The notes under the pieces are model-generated. The model worked only from the letters and a program-made list of their open reading frames with translations, was not told the DNA's origin and made no database searches. DNA of 64,000 bases from Marasmius tenuissimus (taxonomy: Eukaryota; Basidiomycota; Agaricomycetes; Agaricales; Marasmiaceae), in assembly GCA_029532415.1 (NCBI GenBank), contig JAQOTA010000048.1:732001-796000 (forward strand), written 5' to 3'. Within the stretch, counting starts at the first letter, position 1; every line of letters starts with the position of its first letter. A program made the translations under genes and the position numbers. Shown here one piece after another: positions 45,957-56,881 of the stretch.

Positions 45957-46977
45957 GTTGATGGCCAGAGGACAAGGTGAGATGTCCCTGGGTCATCCGC
46001 GTCAATAGGGGTCGGCAACTTCCGAGCGCTCACTGAGCGCTTGAAACTCTACCGCACGCCACAGCTTCCTTTCTCTCTCTCTGGTCATACAACAAGGCCA
46101 GACTGAGACCATGGAGGGATTGAACGTGCCCATCTGACATGACAATGCCAACTCGGTGGGGAACGAACTTGAAAGACTTCTGACTAGACGGGAGTGGGGT
46201 TCATGGACGTTACATTTAGTTGACGCTATTGGATACTTGATACCGAGAACTTGTACCCAGTTAAAACGAACTTCAAGAATGACCTTGGAGGCCCCGCCAA
46301 CCTTGCTGCGAGCAGTCTGCGTCAAGAATACCCAAAAAAAGGTGAACTTGCCAACGCAACGCGGCATACCCGGGAAACGAAAACTCGAGGAGACCGTTGT
46401 AGCCTGTGTTCTCTGTTCCTGTTGCTGAATAAAACTCCAGGAACCCCATGTGGTGTAGAACAAGGCTACGGTTCAGTGGCCACGGGAAAACACACTCAAG
46501 AAAAAAACAACGACAGAACGCCAAAAGGTCCCTGCATCTGAATTTCGGTTCCTTTCACTTTTGACTTCAGTACTAGGCACATCGAACCCTTGGGTGACAT
46601 ACGTCTATTATCCGATATCCCGAAACTAATTTCCGATAGTCATCTGAGTTTGAAAGACAAAAAATGTCCCTGTGCCTTGCAGTCGGACAACTTGTTTCAA
46701 CAGTAGAGGGTAATCAGCTTGCGGGTGCCGTGGGATACTCGTGTCCGGGACTTCAAGATATCCGAGCGATGTACCTCTTCAGCTTAGGTCCCTGAGATGT
46801 CGTGACTTGCTCGAATATCCACGAAACCTATAAAAGCAGGTGAGTTAGCGTGGGATCCCCCAGAAGTGCACAAAGCGATCGCTTACCAGTACGTCTCCTC
46901 GTGCAAGCCTGACGGCGGGTGTGTTGACGAAGCTGACGCTCTCACTAGGACCACCCCGAGCTCACAGCGAAAGAACC
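45957..46977. other. Divergent intergenic region of about 1 kb
   Basis: Lies between the - strand ATPase-like pseudogene and the + strand nuclease-like gene. A TATA box is at 46829-46836. No gene is supported. Confidence 0.5.
46829..46836 (+). promoter_or_regulatory. TATA box of the nuclease-like gene
   Basis: TATAAAAG about 140 bp upstream of the ATG at 46978; an in-context match to the fungal consensus. Confidence 0.5.
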
Positions 46978-47535
46978 ATGGAACCCACCATACTCACCAC
47001 CGCCAGGAACCCAATGTTTGAACAGATCATCAAGTTCCTGAACGAAGAAGACACTGCGTGGAAGATAGAACAGGCGTATGAACAGCGTGGTGGCTGGGAA
47101 GGATGGCTCCAGGTCGAGCTGGCCATCCACCTCAAACGGGTCTTCGAGCACGACCTGTTCCCTGGCTGTACCGTGAAGGTCACCCGTGAGGATTACATAT
47201 ACGGTGAATCTTCGAAGAGATCAGATATCCTCCTCAAAACCATGGTTGATGGAAAGACCTTCTACAACGCACTCGAGCTGAAATGCGAGACTTACCTCGG
47301 AGGGAAGAGTTTTAGGCAGAAAGTTAAGGAGGACTGTGAGAAGATAGACGATGCCGATCTGGGTGGTGCGTACCGTCCTTGCACGGCCTGGGTCGTGGCC
47401 TTTAGCGTCACGAAGGACCTTTCGAGTCTGAGAGTGGACGACCGAAACCTGGAGGTGTATCCCGGCAAGATCAAAGTCGGAGATTTGCCAATCAAGATGT
47501 ATTGGGGAAGGAAGGACTTCAATAAGAAAGAGTAA
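46978..47535 (+). CDS. Stand-alone PD-(D/E)XK nuclease-fold protein
   Basis: A single exon of 185 codons from ATG 46978 (MEPTILTTARNPMFE, good context AACCATGG) to TAA. The order of motifs fits the PD-(D/E)XK fold: an N-terminal helix with Glu (GWLQVELAIHL, E47), a strand with Asp (RSDILL, D83), and the ExK strand (ALELKCE, E100 and K102) about 17 residues later. A helix (FRQKVKEDCEKIDDA) and a hydrophobic strand (AWVVAFSVT) follow. There is no DNA-binding domain or signal peptide. It lies between two AAA-ATPase-like relics. The fold is an inference from motif spacing; activity on DNA or RNA is unproven. Confidence 0.6.
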   Translation: MEPTILTTARNPMFEQIIKFLNEEDTAWKIEQAYEQRGGWEGWLQVELAIHLKRVFEHDLFPGCTVKVTREDYIYGESSKRSDILLKTMVDGKTFYNALELKCETYLGGKSFRQKVKEDCEKIDDADLGGAYRPCTAWVVAFSVTKDLSSLRVDDRNLEVYPGKIKVGDLPIKMYWGRKDFNKKE

Positions 47536-48800
47536 TCCCAGAGTTCGGGATGAGGAGGAGTGGCGTCGAAAGGTCGCGTTGCGGTTGATAGAGCATAGTA
47601 GCCCTTTAAAAAAGCGAACCAGAGATCGAGATATCTACATGGCTTCGGCGACAAGGCCTTCTGCAGATTACCTGCAGACAATAGAACAAGAACTGTGAGC
47701 ACGAAAGCACGAAAGATAATAAAGATTTGAAAAACCCACCGAATGAACTTCACAGACATAACACCCCCTGCAACGTCCCGAGCTGTGGACTTCTGCGGAT
47801 ACCGAGATCCTCCGATGGTACGCTGAAGATAGAACGCTGGCGCTCAGGATAAAGAGGATGCGGCGTGGATTCGAATTGGAGATATGACAAGATACAAAAA
47901 CATTCAACCAACATCAGGAAGCAGGAAGATCGAGGACATGTTTTGCCATACATCGTTTCAGAGATCTGACCATGCGAGCCCGTACACGAGAACAGGAAAA
48001 GAGTTGGAGTATTCGTCGGGGCAGTACTAAGATGCAGTCTGGGCAGGAGGTGAAGTACCTTTCGCAACGAGCTGACATGAGTAGGGATAAACATTGCCTA
48101 ACTGGTCGCCAAACCATCCTTGATTCTTGCTTAAAACTCGACCAGGGACCGAATCCGTAGTATCCTTGAGCAGACGTTCCTCTTCGTCTCGATGAGCGGG
48201 GTTGTCCTTTATCTCCCTGTCGAGATGGGTGTTGGGTAGGATTTTACATGGGAATAGATTGGTGACGCATAAAGCTGCAGGGGATAAGGAATTGATCTTG
48301 GGGATCTTTTCATGGTATCATCGTGTAGTGCACCCTCCGGAGTAATGAAAGAAGTCAGTCTCTTTACCTCGCAACTTTGAAAACAGGAATGCGCACGGTA
48401 GAACAAGAGTGTTGAGGTATACAAAACTCCCGTAGCTTCCTAGTCGTTCCTGTAGATGGCGCCGTAGAAGCCAAGACCACATAAAATCGTTCATCTCAAC
48501 CTTCTAATTACTGCGAGGCAAATAAGTCGACTATACCGAAAGTGCACGACAAGGTAGATGAACAAGAAGGCCAAGAAGGAGCAAAAAATGGGATATATGT
48601 GCTTCGAGACGGTCAGCGCTGGATCTCTGTCGGTAGCCTGAATATGAGACGAGGAGCCTTGAGGTCGGAGTGAGGCCTAGAGGCCAGAGTTGAAGCTTGA
48701 AGTCAGAAAGACAAGAGGCGCGAGCTGACGGCATCACGATCCCTTTCCGTTGCCAGAGTTTCTCACGACTAACCTTCTCCAGAACTGTCGTTGTCAATCA
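47536..48800. other. Intergenic region
   Basis: Only short frames without domains. No RNA gene or repeat recognised. Confidence 0.45.
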
Positions 48801-49287
48801 ATGCATGCCTCGAATTCTACGTGCTCGCATTATCTCGTCATCTACTCTGAGGGCTTTGGGGCGTGCAGGAATCACGAGAGCTTCATTCCCGCAGCAACAC
48901 CCTGCCTAGTTCTGGGATCTATGTCCACCCATCTCAAGGCTTTCGAACCCTCCATAGTTCATTCACCTCCTCAGTCACGGCCAGTTCAACGGGCCCCAGA
49001 CGAGACCTCTCTTCAAAATTCAGCTCTATCGGGTGTACAGTCTCAACACTCCACTCGAGTAGGCAAACGCGACGTTGCCGAAAGTGAGACAGCAAAATTG
49101 AGTGGCTTGCATGACGCCCAACCCAGCCAACTCGAGGCCAAAGCGCTTGGACGAGGGGAGGCGTGACTGGTACGAGGTTGGTCAGAAATACGGACTTTCA
49201 TGTACAATGATACTCGATTTAATGTTCCACAAGATGGTAGAGAATGCTGCAGGAGAAGCCCTCAATTCATTCACGTGTAACAAGTAG
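48801..49287 (+). pseudogene. Fourth AAA-ATPase-like relic lacking the ATPase core
   Basis: It begins with MPRILRARIISSSTLRALGR, an Arg-rich, presequence-like N-terminus like those of the arm copies. It then changes frame to a region similar to the first exon (SPPQSRPVQ, SALSGVQSQHSTRVGKRD, DAQPSQLEA). It passes directly to the C-terminal motif (DWYEVGQKYGLSCTMILDLMFHKMVENA), which matches LDWEYDGQYFG...FHDALE. The whole P-loop and Walker B region is missing. The result looks like an internal deletion with at least one frame change. Confidence 0.55.
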
Positions 49288-50624
49288 TTGATATTTCCAA
49301 TTTACTCTACTTATATCCACCGTAGATTCGATCCCCGCCAAGGACAATGAGTGTTCCAGACGACGCGACGCGACGCGTTGGGAAGGTGATGTACACAATC
49401 AAATGCTGCTGGGGCCCTCTGAGTGGCGTAATAAGCCGTCAACCGCAATGTCAAAGGAGAGGATGTACTCAAGATTTCGCGGGACTCGGTAGACGGTATC
49501 TCAAAACCTGTCAAAGCACCGGGCTCAGAGCACACGACGATGCATGGTCGGAATCTACACTCGAATGGTCAATATTGATTCAGAGGAGCGTTACCACGTG
49601 CACCACATACCTGTAGCATACACCCTAGGGTGTCGGTCATGTCCGAGATGGCACAGGCGGCTTTGAGGATTCGCCCCAAGATAATCCGCAATTCCACACC
49701 AAAGTGATTCCTAGGACACCGTTCGCAACGAGCACAAGAAATTGAGAAAGCTTCTCCTCCGCCTCTTTTGCTCAACACCGCCAAGACTATTTTGGGAGAA
49801 GGATGAGGTGTAGAGCGTCGATGTCGGGGGGCCATGTTGAGTTACGGTCGCATGCCTTCGAGGTTTGTTGACAATGATCTGTATACAATGAGAATTCCTA
49901 TTGACAAGCAAAGAAGCCCAAGGGTCAGAGGTTCGGCCAGGGTCAAGGCCCGTCGATGAACGAAAGCCAGGTAAGTAAATGAAAAGGGAGTTCTCCGTTT
50001 CCCGAATCCCGAATCCCCCCACACATGACAACCTCAGGTAACATTTCTGCCGTCGGTTTCAGTGTCAAAGCAACACATCTCCACAGTACTACGTACCCTC
50101 GATACTCCTCAACTCCGACGGCCTGTTTGTTCAAAGAACGCTGTGCGGGGTTGAAGGGTATTGACCAGCCGTGAGCTGAGTAGGAGAATGAGGGCTGTGA
50201 ACGAAAAAGATGAAGGAACAGAAAGAGGAACTGGTGGACACTTCCATAACGTCAATACGGGCTGCTGGCACCAGCCTACTCTGGCTCCATAGGCCAAAGG
50301 TTCCAGACCCATTCGCGGGTGATGTATCAACGAGGGGCAGGGTAAGACCCGAACTGAGGTCTAAGGATCTCGGAAAGCTCGCAAAGCACCAACCAATCGG
50401 TGGACGTGAATATGAACTGCATGTTCTTGTTGTTGTCGTAGGATAACAAAGAGAAAGCGAGCGAGTGGAATAAGTTGATAATGAAGAAAGTAATATGCTG
50501 GATGTGATGTGATGAGACGAGGGGCATTCGGCTCGAAAGCGGAACGAATGATTAAAAAAACCTGCATTTCCGATTTACACAACGACGTTGCTCTAGGAGT
50601 AGCGAAACCCGAGCTCGAGCATTC
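49288..50624. other. Intergenic region
   Basis: No gene recognised on either strand; the right end is the 3' flank of the cytochrome oxidase gene. Confidence 0.45.
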
Positions 50625-51458
50625 TACTTGGCTTCGCTGATGAAGCCCTTGCCCTTGTAGCCTTCTGATGCGATACCTGTGTACGACAGTTGGAGAGTGG
50701 TCAGTGCACAGGAAACGCGAAGCTGGGCGAGGAAACGTACCAGAGATAGGGTTCATCCTGGCCTCCAAAGCCTTCTCGTTCGTAGCTTCCTGCCATTCTT
50801 TGCTCATCGACTTGGGTGTCTCCTGACCTGTAAGACCGTAAACACAACCCGAACCAAGATATAGATGGAACACGAGAGAGGGAAAACAAGCAGAGTTGAC
50901 GTCAGCGAAACGAGTCGAGTCGAGAAAAAATCGAGAAAAACGCACCGAACGACCGGAGGACAGCAGTAAGAACACCAGTGAGACCAATGAGACCAGCGAC
51001 AGTAGCAAAGATCTTGTAGTTGTCGCCTGGTTTGCTTGTCGGTGCCCGGGGACCGTGAGGACCGAATGAGACGTAGTATGCTGTTATTCAGCAACGACCG
51101 CGAAAAAACGGCAAAAAATGGAAGAAACACGCTGTTTAGCCTCACAGCTTAGCCAGAAGAGGCTAGAAATGTACTCACCAGCCTTCTTCTCATCGACTGA
51201 CATCTCTTTCCAATCCTTCTTCATGATTTCCTCTAGCTGTTCATGCACAGTGGTCTTGTCCTCCACACTCATGTTCTCCCACTGTGCCTCAACGTTTCCA
51301 AGGGGAATTATAGACGACTGCTTGTTGACCCGTGTAGGAGCGGGCGAAGCATGGCTGGCCGAGGCGACGTGTGAGGGGTTGGCGGTTGTTGCGAGAGTTC
51401 TTGTTGCCTGAGATTGGAGTAGACGTGCGGTAGGACGTGCCAGACGGAGAGCCTGCAT
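50625..51458 (-). CDS. COX5: Cytochrome c oxidase subunit IV (yeast Cox5 type)
   Basis: ATG at 51458 and stop TAG at 50625-50627, with three introns. The N-terminus MQALRLARPTARLLQSQATR is a clear mitochondrial presequence. The mature part shows WENMSVEDKTTVHEQLEEI and KKDWKEMSVDEKKA, then YYVSFGPHGPRAP, the single membrane helix IFATVAGLIGLTGVLTAVL, and a matrix or intermembrane tail with MSKEWQEATNEKALEARMNPI, ending GYKGKGFISEAK. This is the COX4 family (Pfam PF02936), nuclear-encoded subunit IV of respiratory complex IV in the inner mitochondrial membrane; yeast calls it Cox5. It is the only clear housekeeping gene here and gives the accessory region a fixed point. Confidence 0.92.
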
Positions 51459-53134
51459 TATTTCGAGGAATAGATAGGGAGAGAGGATAAACCAAGTCTA
51501 CTTTTTTGGTGACGGGAAAAGGGAAAGAGGAAAATGGACGCGGACAGACAGGTGGAAGCACAATTAGCGATTTTGCCCGGGATGTACCGGCACGTGGATG
51601 CTCTGGCCTATCACAGGCCTCGAATTCAATCTGGCCGCCGACAGTCAAGGTATTTCAAACGAACGCCGTCCCTGGCGAGTTCTAGTACAATCTCGAATGC
51701 ATTTGTTCGGTCTACGTAGCTGAAGTGGTAATCAAAGCAGGAGTACATGGGCGCGTAAAGATGGTATCGAATGGTAACTGTGAGGCGGGCACCAAGGAAT
51801 CATGAAATGGAGAAATGGATACGACGTGGGGTGCAGACGGCCATTGGCAAGTAGCAGTATCTACATAGAACGACCTTCGCAAGCAACGCCTTCTCGTCGT
51901 TCTAACAAGAATGAGGAGTCAAGGCGGGATGCTCGAAGGTAGGACGATGCATATACGGATATGGACATGCAGGAGGAACGCAAGAGACGCCGTGCAAAAG
52001 GCCAGAGGGATTCAACGGGCTGGAGGGATGCCGTTAAGCAGTATTACGACCAGGTCTGACGACCTGCTCGGGTAACGAGCTGTAACATATCCCAAAGCAA
52101 GGCCATGAGGCAATCTGAGGCAATGAGATCTTTGCGAGGTACCAGCGCCGCCGGTAATCTAGATTTGACGACACATCGATGATCCCTGGTGAACGGAGTG
52201 AAAGTCAACCATTGCTGCTTGTGTGGCGGAAGTAGCACGGCCTCTCTTCGGACGATTGGACTCGCGTTGGAAAGCAACTGCGCTGGTAACGGCTGCTTAG
52301 GTAGAATTGGGCGCGTATCCTGCATTTGAGAACCGTCTCCTGTACGAGAAAGGAAAAGATTGAAGTTGTAGGACGAGAGAAAGCCCCACATGGTTTCTTC
52401 AACTCTGACTCAGCCAACAGGACCCAGCTTGGAGGGCCAAGACCTGGTGATCATCGAGCATCAACTAGCGCTATAAGCAAGGTCAATGTCGCTCTGATCC
52501 ATTGTTGAAGAACCAAAGCATACCGTTCGGTTACTCTCTAAGCGAAGATGAGGGTATTTTCTCGGTTGTCTCATATGGTCCCTCTCCGTGCGCGTCGCCT
52601 TCTTCTGCTACCGTTCCTTCTATGTAGTTCTTGTTATTATTGACCCTCTTGAGGTCGCATGCAAGCTGTTGGTAAATCTAAGGAATTGAAGAGTCAGTTG
52701 GAAATGAAGCTGCAAGCGGACCCATTGATCCAAAGGGCCGAAAAAGTAGGACACGACACAAGGAAAAGATAAGACATGGTGCCTACCTGTACGCTTCTCC
52801 TTTGGCAAATCCCTCAATGTTTTTTCTTCTCGATTCTGGAAGCTGGCCCGTCCTGTTCAACGCATCGTTTGGCGAACTGGTGTCTGCGTTCGTTGCCCAG
52901 ATTTGAGAAGGGTGTAGAAGAGAGAAGTAAGCGATACTGACTTGGCTGTTGTCATCCTACTAGGCTTTGAGTTTTGGACATCTCGTCGGCAGGCGTGTGG
53001 GCTAGTTTTGGGCTCCTTCGAAATGGACCTCTGAGTGACAGCTCCGATAGTAGTAGGGTTGCTCAATTCTGCAGTTTGTAACCAGTTCGCCAGGGCGTTA
53101 CAGGTGATGAAGGGTCGCCGCGTATATGAACCAG
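51459..53134. other. Intergenic region upstream of COX5
   Basis: Contains the COX5 promoter. A 115-codon - strand frame at 52044-52391 has reasonable composition but no domain and no partner; I do not call it. Confidence 0.45.
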
Positions 53135-53580
53135 CAAACTGTGACGAACTACGAATTGGTTACGAACTGGAAGAAGGTGAGCAGCCCCAGTGTCCTTAAC
53201 GAGCGTTTCCTTCGACCGTCATGCTGACACCCGGGGCGTAGAAGAATTATCGCGGCAAAATGCTTCAAGTTGAGCGACACAAATTCAAGCTCAAGAGTCG
53301 TGGATGCCTGGAAGTCGCCGACAGGAAGAGGATTTTCTTAGGTTGCCCTATAGTGGGTCTTTGTTCAGTCGATATGGCATGATACCACAAATGACAAAGA
53401 CGCACCTGTGCCAGGGAGATCTTTTCGGTTTCCTCAAATACCCACACTAAACGTCTAACGGTCCCCTATGTGCAAGGAAGAGAAAACTGTTGACTTCGCT
53501 GTCAGGCTCAAGCGGTACCGCCGTGTACATCGTGAGCTGAAGGTGCGAAAAGGGTGAAACGAGAAGGGTGAAATTAGGCC

Positions 53581-53943
53581 CTAGACTGGCTCCTTCAGGA
53601 AAGGATTCGAGAAAACTGATTGCAGACGTAGATTAAGGGTGCATGAGAAGAATGAACGCCAGAGATTAATCGATGAATGTGGGTGGAGCGGTGGGAACAA
53701 CTGATGAACACTGTCAGTGTCATACAGAAGGAGGGAACTTGGCTTCTTTCTCACAGGCATAGACCGGCGTGGCGCGATCTCTCCAGAGACGCACGAAGTC
53801 GAACCACTTGTAAACCCTCTCGTCGCAAACGGTTTGGCCCTTGATTCTGGAAAGATCTCAGTCTCAAGATAACCTCCTCGAATCCGGGAATTTTCTTGAT
53901 CAGCTAGGCGCGTTTCCGGAGTCCGAGATGTACAAGAGCACAC
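53581..53943 (-). CDS. Possible small conserved protein (copy 1)
   Basis: The frame ends SVFSNPFLKEPV before TAG at 53581-53583. Its partner at 61287-61640 ends LVFSNLFLKEPV. From DQENS onward the two copies keep the same frame although two indels (about 6 and 12 bp) separate them; both are multiples of three, and no stop appears. The shared core is FTSGSTSCVSGEIAPRRS followed by RKKPSS. The first 20 or so residues are not conserved in frame, so the true 5' end may be an exon border. No domain recognised. Confidence 0.35.
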   Translation of the reverse strand: MCSCTSRTPETRLADQENSRIRGGYLETEIFPESRAKPFATRGFTSGSTSCVSGEIAPRRSMPVRKKPSSLLLYDTDSVHQLFPPLHPHSSINLWRSFFSCTLNLRLQSVFSNPFLKEPV

Positions 53944-54256
53944 ATTCTGAATCGGACACGAGGATAGGCTAACAATTCTGTATATTTCAGGCTAAAACTA
54001 CTTTTACCTACTACAATAGATCCATAGTACATTAAAATACGTTACAAAGCGTTCAAAAGATGTCTCGCATCATACTACGTGAACGACCTTGCCGTTCCCG
54101 TGATATCATGAAATGTTAAAACATTGAAGTCCCGAAGACAGAAGAAGAATATCCCGGAACAAATGAGCAGCATGAGACGTAAAAACATATACAAAAGTAT
54201 GGTCACCCATTATAGAACCACCACCAGGGCAGGGGATATCCACCGTCGTCGTCACC

Positions 54257-55437
54257 CTACGCGCCGACGACCTTTGTTTTCTTCAAGACCGGGCAACTTT
54301 GCTTTTCAATGTGGCGCACTCGGTTGGAGCTCGTTGCAAATGGGCGATTACAGTGTTTGCAGTGGTGTCGCTCTATATCATCATGAGAATCTGTGTGATC
54401 TTTTTGAAGAGAGTCAGCTTCAGAAAGGACGGACTACACAGCCAGTGAAACAATCGAGGGTGAAGAATATGAAATTTCTCGAGTCTACGTAGTCCTGGCC
54501 AGTGTGGGCTAACACCGATTGTTGCCCCGGATCTTAGCGCAGTAGTCGGATTGTAGGAAACAAAAGATGGGTATACTGCTCACTCTGTAGGTTTTGCTTT
54601 GACGTGAGTTCGGCACCACAGCCATCTACCGGACATCTGAAAAGTCTGCGGCCTATGGACGCACGTTTCCTACGAGAACGCGATTCAGCCCGGACTTTAT
54701 CAGATCCTACTCGCCTCGAATGACGAAAGGCGCGCTCCGAAGGGGACAACCCTGACGTTGTAACATCGACTGAGCGAGCCAGAGCATTGGTCCTCCCGCC
54801 CTGAGGGGTTTGTCGTAGTCCCATCGGTTCTGCAGAACGTGCCGTCGTGCTGTAGTTCTGTGTAGGCCAGTTTGGAACGGGAAAGTCGCCACCGTGGTAT
54901 GCTGATGCTGGCGAAGGATCATGATTGTACGTCGTGGCGGAGGAAGTAGCAACGGAGGAGTCGGCAATGGAGGAGACGGGGGATGTTGATGGACCGCAGT
55001 AGCCTGAATCAAAGGTAGGGCTATGAGCTGAAGGAAACAACAGGAAAATAGGTTAGCGCAACTCCGAAGAGAAAAGAAGATGAGCACGTACTGCTCGGGG
55101 CGAGACCCTGAGACCCGTCATCGCCTCTGAGCTGGCGATCAAACTCTACTGGAGATGAGACATTTTCCGACGCGCTGAACCCTCTGGTCATTAGAGGTTC
55201 GTAGATAGAGCCGTCGAGAAAGGGATAAGGATTGTACAGCTGCTTCTCGGGACCGGTGGCTTGAGACGTCGTGGTCTCATGCGTAGGAAGGGATTTGCCA
55301 ATAGCCTGGTGGTTGAAGTCATCGACAGAGAGGGAGGTTCTATCGAGAGAAGAAGCGAAACATTAGCCCATCGTTCCCGGTGTTATGAAACGACAGTCGT
55401 ACCTAATTAGGCAGTTAAACGAATGGTTGTGGGACAT
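54257..55437 (-). CDS. C2H2 zinc-finger protein (direct-repeat copy 1)
   Basis: A short first exon starts at the ATG at 55437 (MSHNHSFNCLIR). Two Ser/Pro-rich exons follow, with FDSGYCGPSTSPVSSIADSS and RSVDVTTSGLSPSE. A basic stretch (ESRSRRKRASIGRRL) leads into the fingers CPVDGCGAELTSKQNLQ, intron, NHTDSHDD, and HHCKHCNRPFATSSNRVRHIEKQSC. The end is VLKKTKVVGA and TAG at 54257-54259. The splice in finger 1 is phase 1. In finger 1 the usual spacing is kept, and the second finger ends His-x4-Cys. A TATA box is at 55536-55543. It is likely a nuclear DNA-binding protein, a paralogue of 61962-63124. Confidence 0.7.
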
Positions 55438-55535
55438 GATGAGAGTTGAAAGGAGAGGAGGAGTAAAAGAATGTGGTGGTCCGCGCCTTCGAGTCGGTGG
55501 GGATGGGAGACGATGGTGGTGGCTGATGAAGTTGA

Positions 55536-55543
55536 TTTATATA
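55536..55543 (-). promoter_or_regulatory. TATA box of the copy 1 C2H2 gene
   Basis: TATATAAA on the - strand about 100 bp before the ATG at 55437. Copy 2 has a matching element at 63234-63242. Confidence 0.5.
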
Positions 55544-56862
55544 CCTTTTGTGAGGCTGGGTCCGAAGGAATCCCACGACGGGCCGACTGGAACTAGATTT
55601 GTCGACGTCTCGCCTCGAAATCTTGATTCAGCTACCGATAAAACCGATAAAAACAGCAATTAGTGTCACGATCGTAAAGTCTTGTAAGAAAAACCTCACG
55701 CTCAGCTGTTGTTTAGGTGTAAAAATGGGAGATCCATCAGGGCAAGTACCCGAGGTGATCTGCAATTATATCAGAAATGTCCCGAGCTTCATTCACAGGG
55801 AGACGCGTCATTCCTTGATCTTGCAATATAAGTTTGCCATCATTCGAGTGTTAAGTATGGAATTCGACCGCAAAAAGCGTCCTACTCAAACTAGTAGATT
55901 AGCCGCCTGACAGACTGTCCAGAGGAAAGAACAAACGGTTTGGAGCATATTACATCAAACATTGACATCTCTGGGGATGCACATGGTGAAGTCTGCCCTG
56001 GGATGCTGTAGGTATGTGAGAACTGTGACAGGATGAAACAGCCGGCGACCACCCATACTGAGAGCACGCCTTGAAAGAACGCGGTGGAGGAGTCATACCG
56101 CGAAAGCAGACGGGGACTCCGGTCTGACAGACGCCATCACTTGTCATGCTGGACCCCGTTTTCGGATTGGTCAATGCACAGACGGGAAATACAGTGGTGA
56201 TATCGAACAGCAAGTGCTTGGGAGTGGGAAGGTCCAGTCGGGGTACGCAGGAGGGTTGATGGGTTATCAATGGCCGGACACAAGGTAAAGGACATCACAA
56301 ACAACAGAGCAATCGGCCGGACTAGGGGGGGGTTCGCGTCCTCAGGCTGAACGGCAGGATCTGTCAGGATTTGTCCAATTTCCCACTCTTGGCGGTAAGG
56401 TTCATATCGAATGCTTTCCAGAAACCATAGTTTAGCGTAGTTCCGGATCTGCTGTATCAGTGTATCAAGAACTCGACGATCCTTATGATCGCCTGGTCGG
56501 GGTCGAGGATATGTTCGTGTAGATCAGTCAAATCCAAAGGAGTTGACTGCGGACGACCACGAACATGGTACGAGTGAAGGAGGGAGCCGAACATGATGAG
56601 GATCGAGATACGGTGACCTGAATCTGTTTCTCCAAATTAGCTCCTCAGCCACAACGCGCCGGACGATATTTCTCAACAACCTAAGACGATGATTTGAGGA
56701 TCTTGATTCTTGACCCGGCAAAGACCGCCCGCAGCAATAGAATAGGGGAACCGAGTCGATGCTGGTGAGTCATAGTCGAGTTTGGAGTTGCTTTGTAAGC
56801 TGAAGTACTCTTCCACTTATCCATGTTCAACATCGCATACCTCGATCCTCGGTCACAATGAG

Positions 56863-56881
56863 CTCTCTCTCTCTCTCTCTC
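56863..56881. repeat. CT dinucleotide microsatellite
   Basis: About nine CT units in a row. Confidence 0.8.

Larger units (their letters stand above)
53135..56280. repeat. Direct duplication, copy 1
   Basis: Matches 60855-64000 in the same orientation, starting at AACTGTGACGAACTACG. It includes a downstream conserved small frame, a C2H2 gene, its promoter and upstream flank. Similarity is clear but far from identical, so the duplication is older than the nested inverted one. Confidence 0.8.

Noticed and set aside
46002..46463. 153-codon - strand frame upstream of the third ATPase-like copy
   Set aside because: No domain and no homology to the N-termini of the other copies.
52044..52391. 115-codon - strand frame upstream of COX5
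   Set aside because: Open, with plausible composition, but no domain, no partner copy and no clear promoter.
53581..56280. Direct repeats as long terminal repeats of a retrotransposon
   Set aside because: The units contain complete C2H2 genes with promoters, and no reverse transcriptase or integrase lies between them.
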